From JAUIBE01 sp035267185 (GTDB lineage: Bacteria > Pseudomonadota > Gammaproteobacteria > Xanthomonadales > SZUA-36), in NCBI GenBank assembly GCA_035267185.1, contig DATFLY010000043.1, positions 16,365-80,364 of the forward strand: a DNA stretch of 64,000 nt, written 5' to 3'. Positions within the stretch are counted from its first letter, which is position 1, and each line of letters begins with the position of its first letter. The translations under genes were made by a program, and so were the position numbers. The notes beneath the pieces were generated by a model. It saw only the letters and a list, made by a program, of their open reading frames with translations, was not told where the DNA came from and searched no databases. Below, in pieces: positions 15,084-24,754 of this stretch.

Positions 15084-18000
15084 ATGAGCAATAAGATACG
15101 TCTGAGTTTTTCCGCGATCGCCCTGGTGGTTTTGATCGCGCTTCCAGCGATTCTCAGCGCACAAACAATTACTTCCTCAATCAGGGGAAGTGTCATCGAC
15201 CAGGCGGGAAATGTTGTATCGGGGGCTTCGGTTGAAGTTGTCGATCTTCGTAATGGCGCAACCCGTAACGTGACCACAAACAATTCCGGCACCTTCCTGG
15301 CAGCGAGACTGTCGGCGGGTGGCCCATACCAGGTGACAGTTGAAGGTACCAAGACGGTAACCGTTGACTCGTTGGATGTTGGTGAAATTTACAACCTGGT
15401 GATCAATTTGCAGCAGGCTTCCTCAATTGAGGAAGTTGTGGTTGTTGGTGAGGCGGGAACCACCCTGGTTAATGTTGCAGCTGGTCCAAGTGCGACATTT
15501 ACACAGTTCGAGCTGGAGACTGCGGTTGCGTTTGATCGCGATATCCAGGAAGCCTACTCGATTGACCCTCGAGTTTACGCTGACCTGGGTGATCGTGGTT
15601 CGTCCATCAACTGTGCCGGTAAACACCCTCGTTTCAACAGCCTGACGCTTGACGGTGTTGGCCTGAATGACCGTTTCGGACTAAACGACAATGGTTATGC
15701 AACAGCGACCGGTCAGCCATTTCCTTATGATGCAATCGAGCAGGTTGCAGTCGAACTGGCGCCATTTGATGTGACATACGGTGGTTTCTCTGCCTGTAAC
15801 ATCAATGCAGTGACCAAGGCCGGTTCCAACGAATGGGAAGCGGGTGCCTGGTGGGAGTGGAACAACGAGGACATGCGTGGCGATTCACTTTCAGACGATG
15901 GCGTGACGGAAAAAATCGAAAGCAGTAATTTCGATAACCGCAGGCGTGGTTTCAAATTGGGTGGCCCCCTGATTAAGGACAGGCTCTGGGTTTACGGCTC
16001 ATATGAAAGAGAAGAGCGTCCCAATTTCCTGGCCATGGGTTACAGGGGGTCCAATAATGGTGATGAGCGTGAATGGCTGAGTGAATCTGAATTCAATCGC
16101 GTCCAGGACGTTGCTCGTAACATTTACGGCTACGATCCGGGCGGATTGCCACAGGATGCTTCCCGTGAAAACGAAAAGTGGCTGGTGCGCGCTGACTGGG
16201 CCATCAATGACAACCATACGCTGACGGGTGTATATAACTACAGCGATGGCTTTCAGGTCAACGCATCTGACAACGATTCAAACGAGTTCGAGTTCCCGAA
16301 TCACTTCTACACCAAGGGTTCAGAACTGACCAGTTGGAACCTGCGTTTGAATTCGCAATGGACGGATGCATTCTCGACCGCGATTTTCTACAGCGACAAC
16401 GAGATGAACGACAGCCAGGTGACCGTGGGACCGAAAGACTTCGGTGATCATCAGATCAGCCTTCCTGGCCGCAACACCATTTACCTCGGTGCAGATGACT
16501 CACGCCAGGCCAACTCCCTGAACTGGAGTTCCAAGTTCTTCAAAGTAACTGGCCAGTTCCTCGCAGGTGATCATGTCATCACGGCGGGATATGAGCGCGA
16601 AGAGCTGTCTGTATTCAATATCTTCGTACAGCACTCACGTGGTGGCGAATACGATTACTTTGATAACAGCGAATCCAACCCGGGCTTTTGTGGTGGTCTA
16701 TCAGCCCAGGGTCGTCTGGATAATCCCGATTGCGGTTTGTCAGGTATCGATAAATTCGAGCTGGGTCTGCCGGATCGTCTCTATTACGGCAGCGCAGGTG
16801 GATCCAACAACCCGCTGGATGCGGCTGCCAGGTTCCAGAACAACAAGAACAGCGTCTATATCCAGGACGAGTGGTTCTGGGCTGACAAAGACGTGTCTTT
16901 CGTATTCGGATTGCGTTACGACTGGTTTGATAGTGACGATCGCCCCAACTATAACGTGGCTGTGTCTAACGCGACCGGGATAAGAAATGATGCAAACATC
17001 GATGGCCTGGACATCATCCAGCCTCGAATTGGCTTCACCTGGACGGCTTCGGATTCAGTCACGGTGCGTGGTGGAATCGGCCTGTTCTCGGGTGGCAATC
17101 CGAACGTCTGGCTGTCAAATGCCTGGTCTAATGACGGCATAACAAACGTTCAGACGCGCCTCGATAACTTTGGCGCACAGTCATGGTTTGGCGACGACGC
17201 ACTGGTGCTGACAGGTGAAATGCGTCCTGGATATGATCCGACACAGGATCAGTTTGACCAGGTTGCTGCTGCCGGTCCTGATTCAGGATCCACCAGCAAC
17301 GTGGTACTGCTTGACCCTGATTACGAGCAACCATCAGACTGGAAATTCGCCATTGGCGCAACCTGGGATATGCCCTGGTATGACATCACCCTGGATGCTG
17401 ATTACCTGTATTCCCGTGGCGAAGACCCTGCACTTTATCGCGATGTCTCACAGGTGCGCGTAGGCCAGACCGTGGCCGGAGCCCCCTTGTATGACTTCTG
17501 TGACGGTTGTGGTGAAGAAAACCTGATGCTGACCAACTCGGATGAAAATCCGGAGTCACACGTTTTCTCGCTGATCTTTAATAAGTCCTGGGACAATGGC
17601 CTGGATGCGATGTTAGGTTATGCATACACTAAAGCTGAAGACGTATCTCCCATGACGGCATCCACAGGAGGCTCCAATTACGAGAGCGTGGCGACCAATG
17701 ATCCGCAATTCCCGACGTCGGAAACTTCGAACTGGGAAGTGCCAAGCCGATTCACTTTACGCCTGACCTATGGGCACGAGTTCTTCAGCGACCTTGAGAG
17801 TCGCTTCACACTTTACGGCGTGCATGAGAAAGGCGAACCCCAGTCATTTGTAATGAGTGGCGGTGAGCCCAGCAATCCATTCTTCCCACGTCACCTGTTG
17901 TATGTGCCAAGTGGTTCTGATGATCCGGCAGTCGTTTTTGACCCCGGGTTTGACCAGGCAGGATTTTTCTCCTGGGCCGATTCACAGGGCCTGGCTCGCG

Positions 18001-18317
18001 GACAGTTCGTGGAACGTAACCAGAATCACGCAGGTTGGACCACGCGTATGGATTTCCTCTACACGCAGGAAATCTTCAGCGGCCTGTGGAAAACCCGCGG
18101 TAAGGTCTTCCTCAAGATCTATAACCTGACCAACATGCTGAACGACAGCTGGGGTCATATCGAGCAGGGTCAGTTCTTCCCGCTGAATGTAGTAACCAAT
18201 GGTGTTAACGATCAGGGCCAGTACACATTCGAGTCCTGGCGGCCACAGTCAGTGGGTGAAATCAATGAACAGCGTTCCCTCTGGGAAGCCCGAATTGGTT
18301 TTGAAGTCGATTTCTGA
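15084..18317 (+). CDS. TonB-dependent receptor with carboxypeptidase-regulatory-like N-domain (Oar-like)
   Basis: Large outer-membrane receptor (1077 residues) for TonB-powered uptake of an unknown substrate. It has a signal peptide ending in AILSAQ and a CarboxypepD_reg-like domain (about residues 30-110: SIRGSVIDQAGNVVSGASVEV). A TonB-box-like IEEVVVVG, a plug with NSLTLDGVGLNDRFGLNDNG and a long beta-barrel ending in GFEVDF (terminal aromatic residue) follow. It belongs to the Oar-like group often tied to peptide or protein-derived substrates; substrate here is not deducible. GAGG precedes the ATG, and no partner genes are adjacent. Confidence 0.9.
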   Translation: MSNKIRLSFSAIALVVLIALPAILSAQTITSSIRGSVIDQAGNVVSGASVEVVDLRNGATRNVTTNNSGTFLAARLSAGGPYQVTVEGTKTVTVDSLDVGEIYNLVINLQQASSIEEVVVVGEAGTTLVNVAAGPSATFTQFELETAVAFDRDIQEAYSIDPRVYADLGDRGSSINCAGKHPRFNSLTLDGVGLNDRFGLNDNGYATATGQPFPYDAIEQVAVELAPFDVTYGGFSACNINAVTKAGSNEWEAGAWWEWNNEDMRGDSLSDDGVTEKIESSNFDNRRRGFKLGGPLIKDRLWVYGSYEREERPNFLAMGYRGSNNGDEREWLSESEFNRVQDVARNIYGYDPGGLPQDASRENEKWLVRADWAINDNHTLTGVYNYSDGFQVNASDNDSNEFEFPNHFYTKGSELTSWNLRLNSQWTDAFSTAIFYSDNEMNDSQVTVGPKDFGDHQISLPGRNTIYLGADDSRQANSLNWSSKFFKVTGQFLAGDHVITAGYEREELSVFNIFVQHSRGGEYDYFDNSESNPGFCGGLSAQGRLDNPDCGLSGIDKFELGLPDRLYYGSAGGSNNPLDAAARFQNNKNSVYIQDEWFWADKDVSFVFGLRYDWFDSDDRPNYNVAVSNATGIRNDANIDGLDIIQPRIGFTWTASDSVTVRGGIGLFSGGNPNVWLSNAWSNDGITNVQTRLDNFGAQSWFGDDALVLTGEMRPGYDPTQDQFDQVAAAGPDSGSTSNVVLLDPDYEQPSDWKFAIGATWDMPWYDITLDADYLYSRGEDPALYRDVSQVRVGQTVAGAPLYDFCDGCGEENLMLTNSDENPESHVFSLIFNKSWDNGLDAMLGYAYTKAEDVSPMTASTGGSNYESVATNDPQFPTSETSNWEVPSRFTLRLTYGHEFFSDLESRFTLYGVHEKGEPQSFVMSGGEPSNPFFPRHLLYVPSGSDDPAVVFDPGFDQAGFFSWADSQGLARGQFVERNQNHAGWTTRMDFLYTQEIFSGLWKTRGKVFLKIYNLTNMLNDSWGHIEQGQFFPLNVVTNGVNDQGQYTFESWRPQSVGEINEQRSLWEARIGFEVDF

Positions 18318-18338
18318 TCCTGTAATAAGCTAATATGC

Positions 18339-18369
18339 AAATGGCGGCTTCGGCCGCCATTTGTTTTTC
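18339..18369 (+). terminator. terminator of the TonB receptor gene
   Basis: Stem AAATGGCGGC/GCCGCCATTT with a TTCG tetraloop followed by GTTTTT. Confidence 0.93.
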
Positions 18370-18396
18370 TATCCTCAACATTGTGAGCAATTCTTA

Positions 18397-19767
18397 ATGC
18401 CTGCCGATTCCGTTTCCACCCGCTTTTATCCCGCCGGGATGCTCAACACGCTCAGTCAGCATGAAGTCGATCGCCTTCAGGACGCAACCCGCGGCGACCT
18501 CGCTAATCTGCTTCGTCAATGCACCCTGGCGGTGCTGAACAGCGGTGTCGATGGTGATGACGCTGAGGAACTCCTGGAACGCTATGAAGACTTTGAAATT
18601 CGGGTGCAATCGGTCAATCGCGGGTTGAGACTGGAAATCGAAAATGCACCCGGAGCAGCATTTGTCGACGGACGCATCATCGAAGGTATCCGCGAGTTAT
18701 TGTCGGCAGTGATACGAGATCTCGTTTATTTCGACAGTGAAATCAAGGGCCATCCTCATCACGATCTCAATAATTCAGCAGGCATCACCAATGCCGTGTT
18801 TGAAATGCTTCGCAATGCCAATGCCCTGAAACCGAATATCGAGCCTGACCTGGTGGTTTGCTGGGGCGGTCATTCAATTAATCGCGAAGAGTATGACTAC
18901 ACCAAGGAGTGCGGATATCAGCTTGGTCTGAGGCGACTCCACATCATTACCGGATGCGGGCCCGGCGCCATGAAAGGACCGATGAAAGGGGCAACCATTG
19001 CCCATGGTAAACAGCGCGTGTCGCCCGGGCGCTACATTGGTATTACCGAGCCGGGCATCATAGCTTCCGAATCGCCCAACCCGATCGTCAACGAGCTCAT
19101 CATCATGCCGGATATTGAAAAACGGCTTGAGGCATTCGTCAGGCTGGGACATGGCGTAATTGTGTTTCCGGGGGGCGTTGGAACGGCAGAGGAGATTCTG
19201 TATTTGCTGGGTATCCTGCTGAATCCTGCAAATGCCGCCATGAAGATGCCAATGATCCTTACCGGTCCGGCCAGTGCCAAAGAATATTTCGAACGAATTG
19301 ACGACTTTATCGGAATGACCCTGGGGCAGGAGGCCCAGAGTTGCTACGAAATCGTTGTTGATGATCCTCCGGCCGTGGCGCATAAGCTCTCACAGGGCCT
19401 GGAACAGGTCAGGGTACGCCGTATCAAGATGAATGACGCGTTTTATTTCAACTGGCTGTTGGAAATTGATCAGAATTTTCAGATCCCGTTTCCGCCAACG
19501 CATGAGAATATGGTGAATCTGGAGCTGGGTAAGGACCAGCCGGTTCACGAGCGAGCGGCCAATCTGCGTCGGATGTTTTCCGGAATTGTGGCCGGGAACG
19601 TCAAACCCGAAGGCATCCGTGCAATTCGTGAACATGGGCCATTCCGGATTCGCGGAGAGCAGGAACTGATGAAGGCGCTGGACGAGTTACTTGAGTCATT
19701 TATCGCCCAACATCGGATGCGGTTGCCGGGTACAAAATATGAGCCTTGTTATGAGATCATCAGCTGA
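18397..19767 (+). CDS. ppnN: nucleotide 5'-monophosphate nucleosidase PpnN (YgdH, LOG family)
   Basis: Cleaves purine and pyrimidine nucleoside monophosphates to base and ribose-5-phosphate; in E. coli it is stimulated by (p)ppGpp. From this ATG the protein has 456 residues (E. coli 454). The conserved N-terminal extension (GMLNTLSQHEVDRL, AVLNSG, AFVDGRIIEGI) precedes the Rossmann-like LOG domain with GCGPGAMKGPMKGA and PGGVGTAEE. The frame is open 12 codons further upstream into the preceding terminator, which rules out that start. Confidence 0.93.
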   Translation: MPADSVSTRFYPAGMLNTLSQHEVDRLQDATRGDLANLLRQCTLAVLNSGVDGDDAEELLERYEDFEIRVQSVNRGLRLEIENAPGAAFVDGRIIEGIRELLSAVIRDLVYFDSEIKGHPHHDLNNSAGITNAVFEMLRNANALKPNIEPDLVVCWGGHSINREEYDYTKECGYQLGLRRLHIITGCGPGAMKGPMKGATIAHGKQRVSPGRYIGITEPGIIASESPNPIVNELIIMPDIEKRLEAFVRLGHGVIVFPGGVGTAEEILYLLGILLNPANAAMKMPMILTGPASAKEYFERIDDFIGMTLGQEAQSCYEIVVDDPPAVAHKLSQGLEQVRVRRIKMNDAFYFNWLLEIDQNFQIPFPPTHENMVNLELGKDQPVHERAANLRRMFSGIVAGNVKPEGIRAIREHGPFRIRGEQELMKALDELLESFIAQHRMRLPGTKYEPCYEIIS

Positions 19768-19849
19768 TCTTTGTGTCGCATGCGGGCTGATTCAGATCAT
19801 TCTTTCTGATAGCCTTGCGGGCTGAATTTGCAACCCGCGAGGTCCTGCC

Positions 19850-21718
19850 ATGCGTTTTCTCCAACGATTCTTTCCGGTGATGTGTCTGGCCTTGTTGTCC
19901 GCGCTCACCATGGTCGCCTGTAAACCTGCCACGACCGAAGCACAGGCAGTTGCCACGGCGGTCGAAGTGCAGGAGGAAGTGACTCCTGAGCTTACCGTGG
20001 CGGACGCGGTTGCCTTTGTTGAGGCAGCAGAGTTACGACTGGGTGAGGCGGAACAGCACGCGGAAAGGGTTGAGTGGGTTTATTCCACTTACATCATGGA
20101 AGATACCGCCCGGCTTTCTGCCCAGGCCACCGAGGAACTCACTGCTGCCCGTGTTGAACTGGCCGGCGAGGCATCCCGGTTCATGGAGATTGAAGGGCTC
20201 GATCCCGTCACATTCAGAAAACTCAACATGATCCGCAGTGGGATTGTGGTTCCCGCCCCGGCAGATCCCGAGAAAATTGCTGAGCAGGCAGAAATCGGAG
20301 CCATGCTCGGCGGTATGTACGGTGCGGGCAAGTACTGCAAGGATGATGGCGAATGCCTGTCGCTTGAAGATCTTGAAGACATCATTGATAACTCAAGAGA
20401 CCCGGAAGCTTTGCTGGAAGCCTGGGCTGGTTGGCGTACAGTCTCCCCGGCCATGAAACCCCTGTATGAACGTCAGGTTGAACTGGCAAACGAGGGCGCG
20501 CGGGAACTCGGGTTTGATGACCTTGGGACCATGTGGCGCTCCGATTACGATATGCCGCCTGAGGACTTCCCCGGCGAGCTTGATCGTTTATGGGAGCAGG
20601 TCAACCCACTCTATGAAGCCCTGCACTGCCATGTCCGGGCACGTTTGAACGAGCAGTATGGTGATGAGGTGGTGCCTCCGAACGGACTGATTCCGGCCCA
20701 TTTGCTCGGCAATATGTGGGCGCAGAGCTGGGACAACATCTACGACATAGTGGGACCGGAATCTTCTGATCCAGGCTATGACCTCACGGCGCTGTTGAAT
20801 GAGAACGAGTTCGATGCGATCAGGATGGTTGAGACTGGAGAGAATTTTTTCAGTTCTCTCGGTTTCGAACCCCTGCCTGAAACTTTCTGGAGTCGTTCAC
20901 AATTCACCAAACCGCGTGACAGGGAGGTTGTTTGTCACCCTTCGGCCTGGAACGTGGATGCTGACGAGGATCTGCGCATCAAGATGTGCATCGATGTCAT
21001 TGGCGAGGATTTCAGGACCATTCACCATGAATTGGGGCATAACTATTATCAGCGCGCCTACAACCAGGAAACCTACCTGCATCGAAATGGCGCCAATGAC
21101 GGATTCCATGAAGCCGTGGGAGACACACTGTCACTGTCCATCACGCCTGCTTACCTGGTTCAGATCGGCTTGCTCGAAAATGAGCCTGGTGCATCCGGAG
21201 ACATCGGACTGCTAATGGCCCGGGCCCTGCAAAAAGTAGCATTCCTGCCATTTGGACTGCTCGTGGATCAGTGGCGCTGGAAGGTATTTGCCGGAGAAAT
21301 TACGCCAGATCAATACAACCAGGCCTGGTGGGATCTGCGAGCCAGGTACCAGGGAATCGGAGCGCCAATTGAGCGCCCGACAGATGCTTTTGACCCGGGC
21401 GCCAAGTACCACGTACCTGGAAATACACCGTACATGCGCTATTTTCTTGCGCACATTCAGCAGTTCCAGTTCTTCAAGGCGTTGTGTGACATTTCAGGAT
21501 ATGAAGGACCGGTGCATCGCTGCTCGTTTTACGGCAGCGATGAGGCAGGTCAGCGCCTCAACGCAATGCTGGAAATGGGTCGCACCAAACCATGGCCTGA
21601 TGCGCTTGAAGCGCTGACCGGGACCCGTGAGATGGACGGCACTGCCGTACTTGATTACTTCGCGCCCCTGAAAGTGTGGCTGGACGAGCAAAACGCTGAC
21701 CGCGAGTGCGGCTGGTAG
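19850..21718 (+). CDS. M2-family peptidyl-dipeptidase, lipoprotein (ACE-like)
   Basis: Zinc metallopeptidase related to angiotensin-converting enzyme that removes C-terminal dipeptides. The 622 residues carry a lipoprotein signal with lipobox MVAC (Cys24), so it is likely an exported, membrane-tethered enzyme. The zinc motif HELGH is at residues 393-397 and the third ligand Glu421 lies in FHEAVGD. A single catalytic domain is present. Such bacterial M2 peptidases are common in Xanthomonadales and relatives. It converges on psd. Confidence 0.94.
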   Translation: MRFLQRFFPVMCLALLSALTMVACKPATTEAQAVATAVEVQEEVTPELTVADAVAFVEAAELRLGEAEQHAERVEWVYSTYIMEDTARLSAQATEELTAARVELAGEASRFMEIEGLDPVTFRKLNMIRSGIVVPAPADPEKIAEQAEIGAMLGGMYGAGKYCKDDGECLSLEDLEDIIDNSRDPEALLEAWAGWRTVSPAMKPLYERQVELANEGARELGFDDLGTMWRSDYDMPPEDFPGELDRLWEQVNPLYEALHCHVRARLNEQYGDEVVPPNGLIPAHLLGNMWAQSWDNIYDIVGPESSDPGYDLTALLNENEFDAIRMVETGENFFSSLGFEPLPETFWSRSQFTKPRDREVVCHPSAWNVDADEDLRIKMCIDVIGEDFRTIHHELGHNYYQRAYNQETYLHRNGANDGFHEAVGDTLSLSITPAYLVQIGLLENEPGASGDIGLLMARALQKVAFLPFGLLVDQWRWKVFAGEITPDQYNQAWWDLRARYQGIGAPIERPTDAFDPGAKYHVPGNTPYMRYFLAHIQQFQFFKALCDISGYEGPVHRCSFYGSDEAGQRLNAMLEMGRTKPWPDALEALTGTREMDGTAVLDYFAPLKVWLDEQNADRECGW

Positions 21719-21739
21719 CGCCTGACTCAAAATCAGGCG
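21719..21739. terminator. small hairpin between convergent M2 peptidase and psd genes
   Basis: CGCCTGA/TCAGGCG with a 7-base loop spans the 14-base gap and the last psd codons. There is no good T tract, so terminator function on either strand is only suggestive. Confidence 0.35.
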
Positions 21740-22587
21740 AGTTTGCCCAGAATCTGACCGACAATCACCGGGTCACCCTTGTCATAATCGGCAAGGGAGG
21801 CAACCGAATTGGGCGGTTGAATCAAAATAACGGTTGAGCCCATGTTGAAGCGGCCCATTTCTTCACCTTTTTTCAGCCTGATGTCGTTGCGGGACCAGTC
21901 TCCTGATGTCACCCGCTTTCCCCTGGGTGGTGTGACCTGCCCGGACCAGACCGTCTCGATGCTTCCAACCATGAATGCGCCGACCAGTACCAACGCCATG
22001 GGCCCGAATTCAGTATTAAAGATGCTGACAACCCGCTCGTTTCGGGCAAACAACTTCGGCACACGGTTTACGGACCAGTCAGCAACGCCAAACAGTCGTC
22101 CCGGAATATGAATCATGCGCTGCAGTTGACCAGCCACCGGCATATGAATCCGATGATAATTGTGTGGGGCCAGGTAAATGGTGTGAAAGTAGCCGTTCTT
22201 TAACTCTGCGGTCGCCGGGTCCCTGGCCAGTAATGTGTTGAGACTGAAATACTGACCCTTGGCCTGCACCAGGCGATCGCCCGTAAACCGGCCGCATTCG
22301 CTGATCACACCGTCACAAGGACTGTTGAATCCCCTGGCATCAGCGTTCTGCGGTCTTGCACCAGGTTCAAGCTCACGAGTGAAAAAGTCATTGAACGATT
22401 TGAAGTCGGCCAGATCCTTGTGTTTTGACTCACTCCAGTCGACGCCGGCAATGCCGCCAATCATCATGATCAGCAGGTTTTTGACCGGAGGCCATTGCAC
22501 GCGCATCAGGTGATAGACGCAACGCGACAGAAGGTGGTGAGGAAGCACGTACTGTATCGCTGCCAGTAGCCAGCCAATAATGCTCAT
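21733..22587 (-). CDS. psd: phosphatidylserine decarboxylase proenzyme
   Basis: Converts phosphatidylserine to phosphatidylethanolamine at the inner membrane. The proenzyme self-cleaves to form a pyruvoyl group at the LGST-type site, here MGST in GRFNMGSTVILIQP. The 284 residues are normal. Further motifs are FNDFFTREL, DGVISECG and APHNYHRIHMP. The Leu-to-Met change before GST is conservative. prmB is divergent upstream. Confidence 0.95.
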   Translation of the reverse strand: MSIIGWLLAAIQYVLPHHLLSRCVYHLMRVQWPPVKNLLIMMIGGIAGVDWSESKHKDLADFKSFNDFFTRELEPGARPQNADARGFNSPCDGVISECGRFTGDRLVQAKGQYFSLNTLLARDPATAELKNGYFHTIYLAPHNYHRIHMPVAGQLQRMIHIPGRLFGVADWSVNRVPKLFARNERVVSIFNTEFGPMALVLVGAFMVGSIETVWSGQVTPPRGKRVTSGDWSRNDIRLKKGEEMGRFNMGSTVILIQPPNSVASLADYDKGDPVIVGQILGKLA

Positions 22588-22690
22588 TTTGAGGTCCTGA
22601 AGCAGTTGTTTTTGACACGAACACCCAAATCGTTGTCATGCCCTAACTTGTTATTCTGATCCATTGAATGCATCGGCAGGTTCTGAACCA

Positions 22691-22715
22691 GTGTGAATTA
22701 TACTGCCATTCACAC
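22691..22715. promoter_or_regulatory. inverted repeat upstream of prmB
   Basis: GTGTGAA and TTCACAC arms flank an 11-base spacer that includes a -10-like TATACT (22699-22704). It sits 18 bases before the prmB start in the psd-prmB divergent region. Operator function is a guess from form and place. Confidence 0.35.
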
Positions 22716-22732
22716 GATTACGGAGAAGCAGT

Positions 22733-23638
22733 GTGCGGACAGTGCGTGAATGGATTGATTGGGCTGCGGGGCGGTTCGCACAGGCGGACCTGCATTACGG
22801 CCACGGCACCACGAACAGTCGTGATGAAGCGTACTGGCTGGTGTTACATGCGATCAATGTGCCCGTGCAGGGTTTGTTTGGCGACTGGGACCAGGTGCCT
22901 GATCCTTCTTTGGTCTCCAAAATCAAAGCCATTGTGGATAAACGAATTGATCAACGTTGCCCTGCGGCCTACTTAACAGGCACAGCATGGTTTGCAGGGC
23001 TGGAGTTTGAAGTCAGTCCCGATGTTCTGGTACCTCGATCACCATTGGCTGAATTGATCACTCAGGAGTTTTCACCATGGCTCAATCCGGAAGATGTCCT
23101 GACCGTTCTTGATCTGTGCACAGGGAGTGGTTGTATCGCAATTGCATGCGCAACTCACTTCCCGGAAGCCCGGGTTTTTGCTTCCGATATCAGCGAGCCA
23201 GCCCTGCAGATTGCAAACCGCAATATTCACAAGCATGCAATGGATCAAAGGGTGGTCACCATTCACTCAGATCTGTTCGACTCTGTGGGGGACCACAAGT
23301 ATGATCTCATTATCAGCAACCCCCCCTACGTTCCTGAGAGAATTCTCAACAAGCTGCCACAGGAATACCGGGCTGAACCCGAATTGGGCCTCGTGTCGGG
23401 ACTGGGTGGCCTGGAAATTCCGATACGAATACTGGAACATGCTGTCGGGCACCTGAACCCTGGAGGCGTGCTGGTTTGCGAAGTGGGCGAAAGCCATGAG
23501 CGGTTGCAGGAGGCGCTGCCACAGGTCGCATTCACCTGGCTGGAATTCGAATCGGGTGGAGAAGGCGTTTTTCTGCTTGACCAGGAACAATTGGGTGCAG
23601 CTGCAGAAGCAGCCGGAAAATACTTGAGGAATCAATGA
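22733..23638 (+). CDS. prmB: ribosomal protein L3 glutamine methyltransferase
   Basis: SAM-dependent enzyme that N5-methylates a glutamine of ribosomal protein L3. The 301-residue product shows the SAM motif VLDLCTGSGCIAIA and the catalytic NPPYVPER. The N-terminal helical part (MRTVREWIDWAAGRFAQADL) fits PrmB rather than PrmC. The GTG start has GGAG 7 bases upstream. The stop codon abuts the aroC ATG directly, the same prmB-aroC pairing found in E. coli. Confidence 0.94.
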   Translation: MRTVREWIDWAAGRFAQADLHYGHGTTNSRDEAYWLVLHAINVPVQGLFGDWDQVPDPSLVSKIKAIVDKRIDQRCPAAYLTGTAWFAGLEFEVSPDVLVPRSPLAELITQEFSPWLNPEDVLTVLDLCTGSGCIAIACATHFPEARVFASDISEPALQIANRNIHKHAMDQRVVTIHSDLFDSVGDHKYDLIISNPPYVPERILNKLPQEYRAEPELGLVSGLGGLEIPIRILEHAVGHLNPGGVLVCEVGESHERLQEALPQVAFTWLEFESGGEGVFLLDQEQLGAAAEAAGKYLRNQ

Positions 23639-24700
23639 ATGTCGCATAATTCTTTCGGAAAATTGCTACGTTGCATGACATTCGGTGAAAGTCATGGCCC
23701 GGCAATTGGATGTGTGATCGATGGCTGTCCGCCTGGGTTGGAAATCACCCCTGGGGAAATCAAATCAGAACTCGAAAGACGCGCTACCGGGCGTTCGCGG
23801 CATACCTCGCAACGCAAGGAGGCTGATGATGTTCAGATCCTTTCAGGCGTTTTTGAGGGGGTGACCACAGGGACACCGATCGCCTTGCTGATTGAAAACA
23901 CAGACGCACGGCCACGGGACTATCAAAACATCAAATCCAGCATCCGCCCTGGTCATGCTGATTACACTTACTGGAAGAAATATGGCATTCGGGACTATCG
24001 TGGCGGCGGTCGATCCTCGGCACGAGAAACAACCATGCGTGTTGCTGCTGGTGCGATTGCCCGTAAATGGTTGCGGTTGGAATTCGGTATTGAAATACAG
24101 GGCTGGCTGGCGCAGTTGGGGCCCATCCGAACCGATGAATCCATGGATTGGGACGTGATTGATCAAAACGTATTTTTCTGCCCCAATGCAGCATTGGTGC
24201 CAGAACTTGAATCATTTATGGATGCGCTCAGAAAATCCGGGGATTCAGTGGGCGCACGGGTTAACGTGATTGCCCGCCACGTTCCGGCAGGGTGGGGGGA
24301 GCCGGTTTATGGAAAGCTTGATGCTGAGCTGGCGACTGCGATGATGAGCATTAACGCAGCCAAGGGTGTTGAAATTGGCGCGGGTTTTGAGAGCGTGGTG
24401 CAACCCGGCACAGAGCATCGGGACGAAATTACCAAAGAGGGATTCCAGAGTAATCATGCTGGTGGCATACTGGGGGGCATCAGTAGCGGTCAGGATGTTG
24501 TCGTAAGCACAGCGTTCAAGCCAACCTCCAGTTTACGTATACCCTGTCGTTCTGTTGATCAGGACGGGCAGGAGATTGAAGTCGTGACCAAAGGAAGGCA
24601 TGACCCTTGTGTCGGGATTCGTGCAACACCCATTGTTGAGGCCATGATGGCCCTGGTATTGATGGACCAGGCGATGCGACATCGCGCCCAGGTTGGATAG
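23639..24700 (+). CDS. aroC: chorismate synthase
   Basis: Last step of the shikimate pathway: FMN-dependent trans elimination of EPSP to chorismate. The 353 residues begin HNSFGKLLRCMTFGESHGPA and contain the signatures YRGGGRSSARET and GRHDPCVGIRATPI. It is translationally coupled to prmB (no gap). Other aromatic genes in the window (aroA, pheA, trpFBA) use or feed its product. Confidence 0.98.
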   Translation: MSHNSFGKLLRCMTFGESHGPAIGCVIDGCPPGLEITPGEIKSELERRATGRSRHTSQRKEADDVQILSGVFEGVTTGTPIALLIENTDARPRDYQNIKSSIRPGHADYTYWKKYGIRDYRGGGRSSARETTMRVAAGAIARKWLRLEFGIEIQGWLAQLGPIRTDESMDWDVIDQNVFFCPNAALVPELESFMDALRKSGDSVGARVNVIARHVPAGWGEPVYGKLDAELATAMMSINAAKGVEIGAGFESVVQPGTEHRDEITKEGFQSNHAGGILGGISSGQDVVVSTAFKPTSSLRIPCRSVDQDGQEIEVVTKGRHDPCVGIRATPIVEAMMALVLMDQAMRHRAQVG

Positions 24701-24718
24701 AAATGAGCGTTTTATTCA

Positions 24719-24747
24719 TAAACAGCAACTTACAGGTTCTATATACT
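24719..24747 (+). promoter_or_regulatory. putative asd promoter giving a leaderless or near-leaderless mRNA
   Basis: TAAACA (24719-24724), a 17-base spacer and TATACT (24742-24747) precede the asd ATG at 24755 by only 7 bases. A transcript from it would begin at about the start codon. No Shine-Dalgarno sequence is present before that ATG. Confidence 0.5.
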
Positions 24748-24754
24748 AAATAAC

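Noticed and set aside
18361..18396. Earlier start of ppnN
   Set aside because: It lies within the terminator of the TonB receptor gene and lacks similarity to the family.
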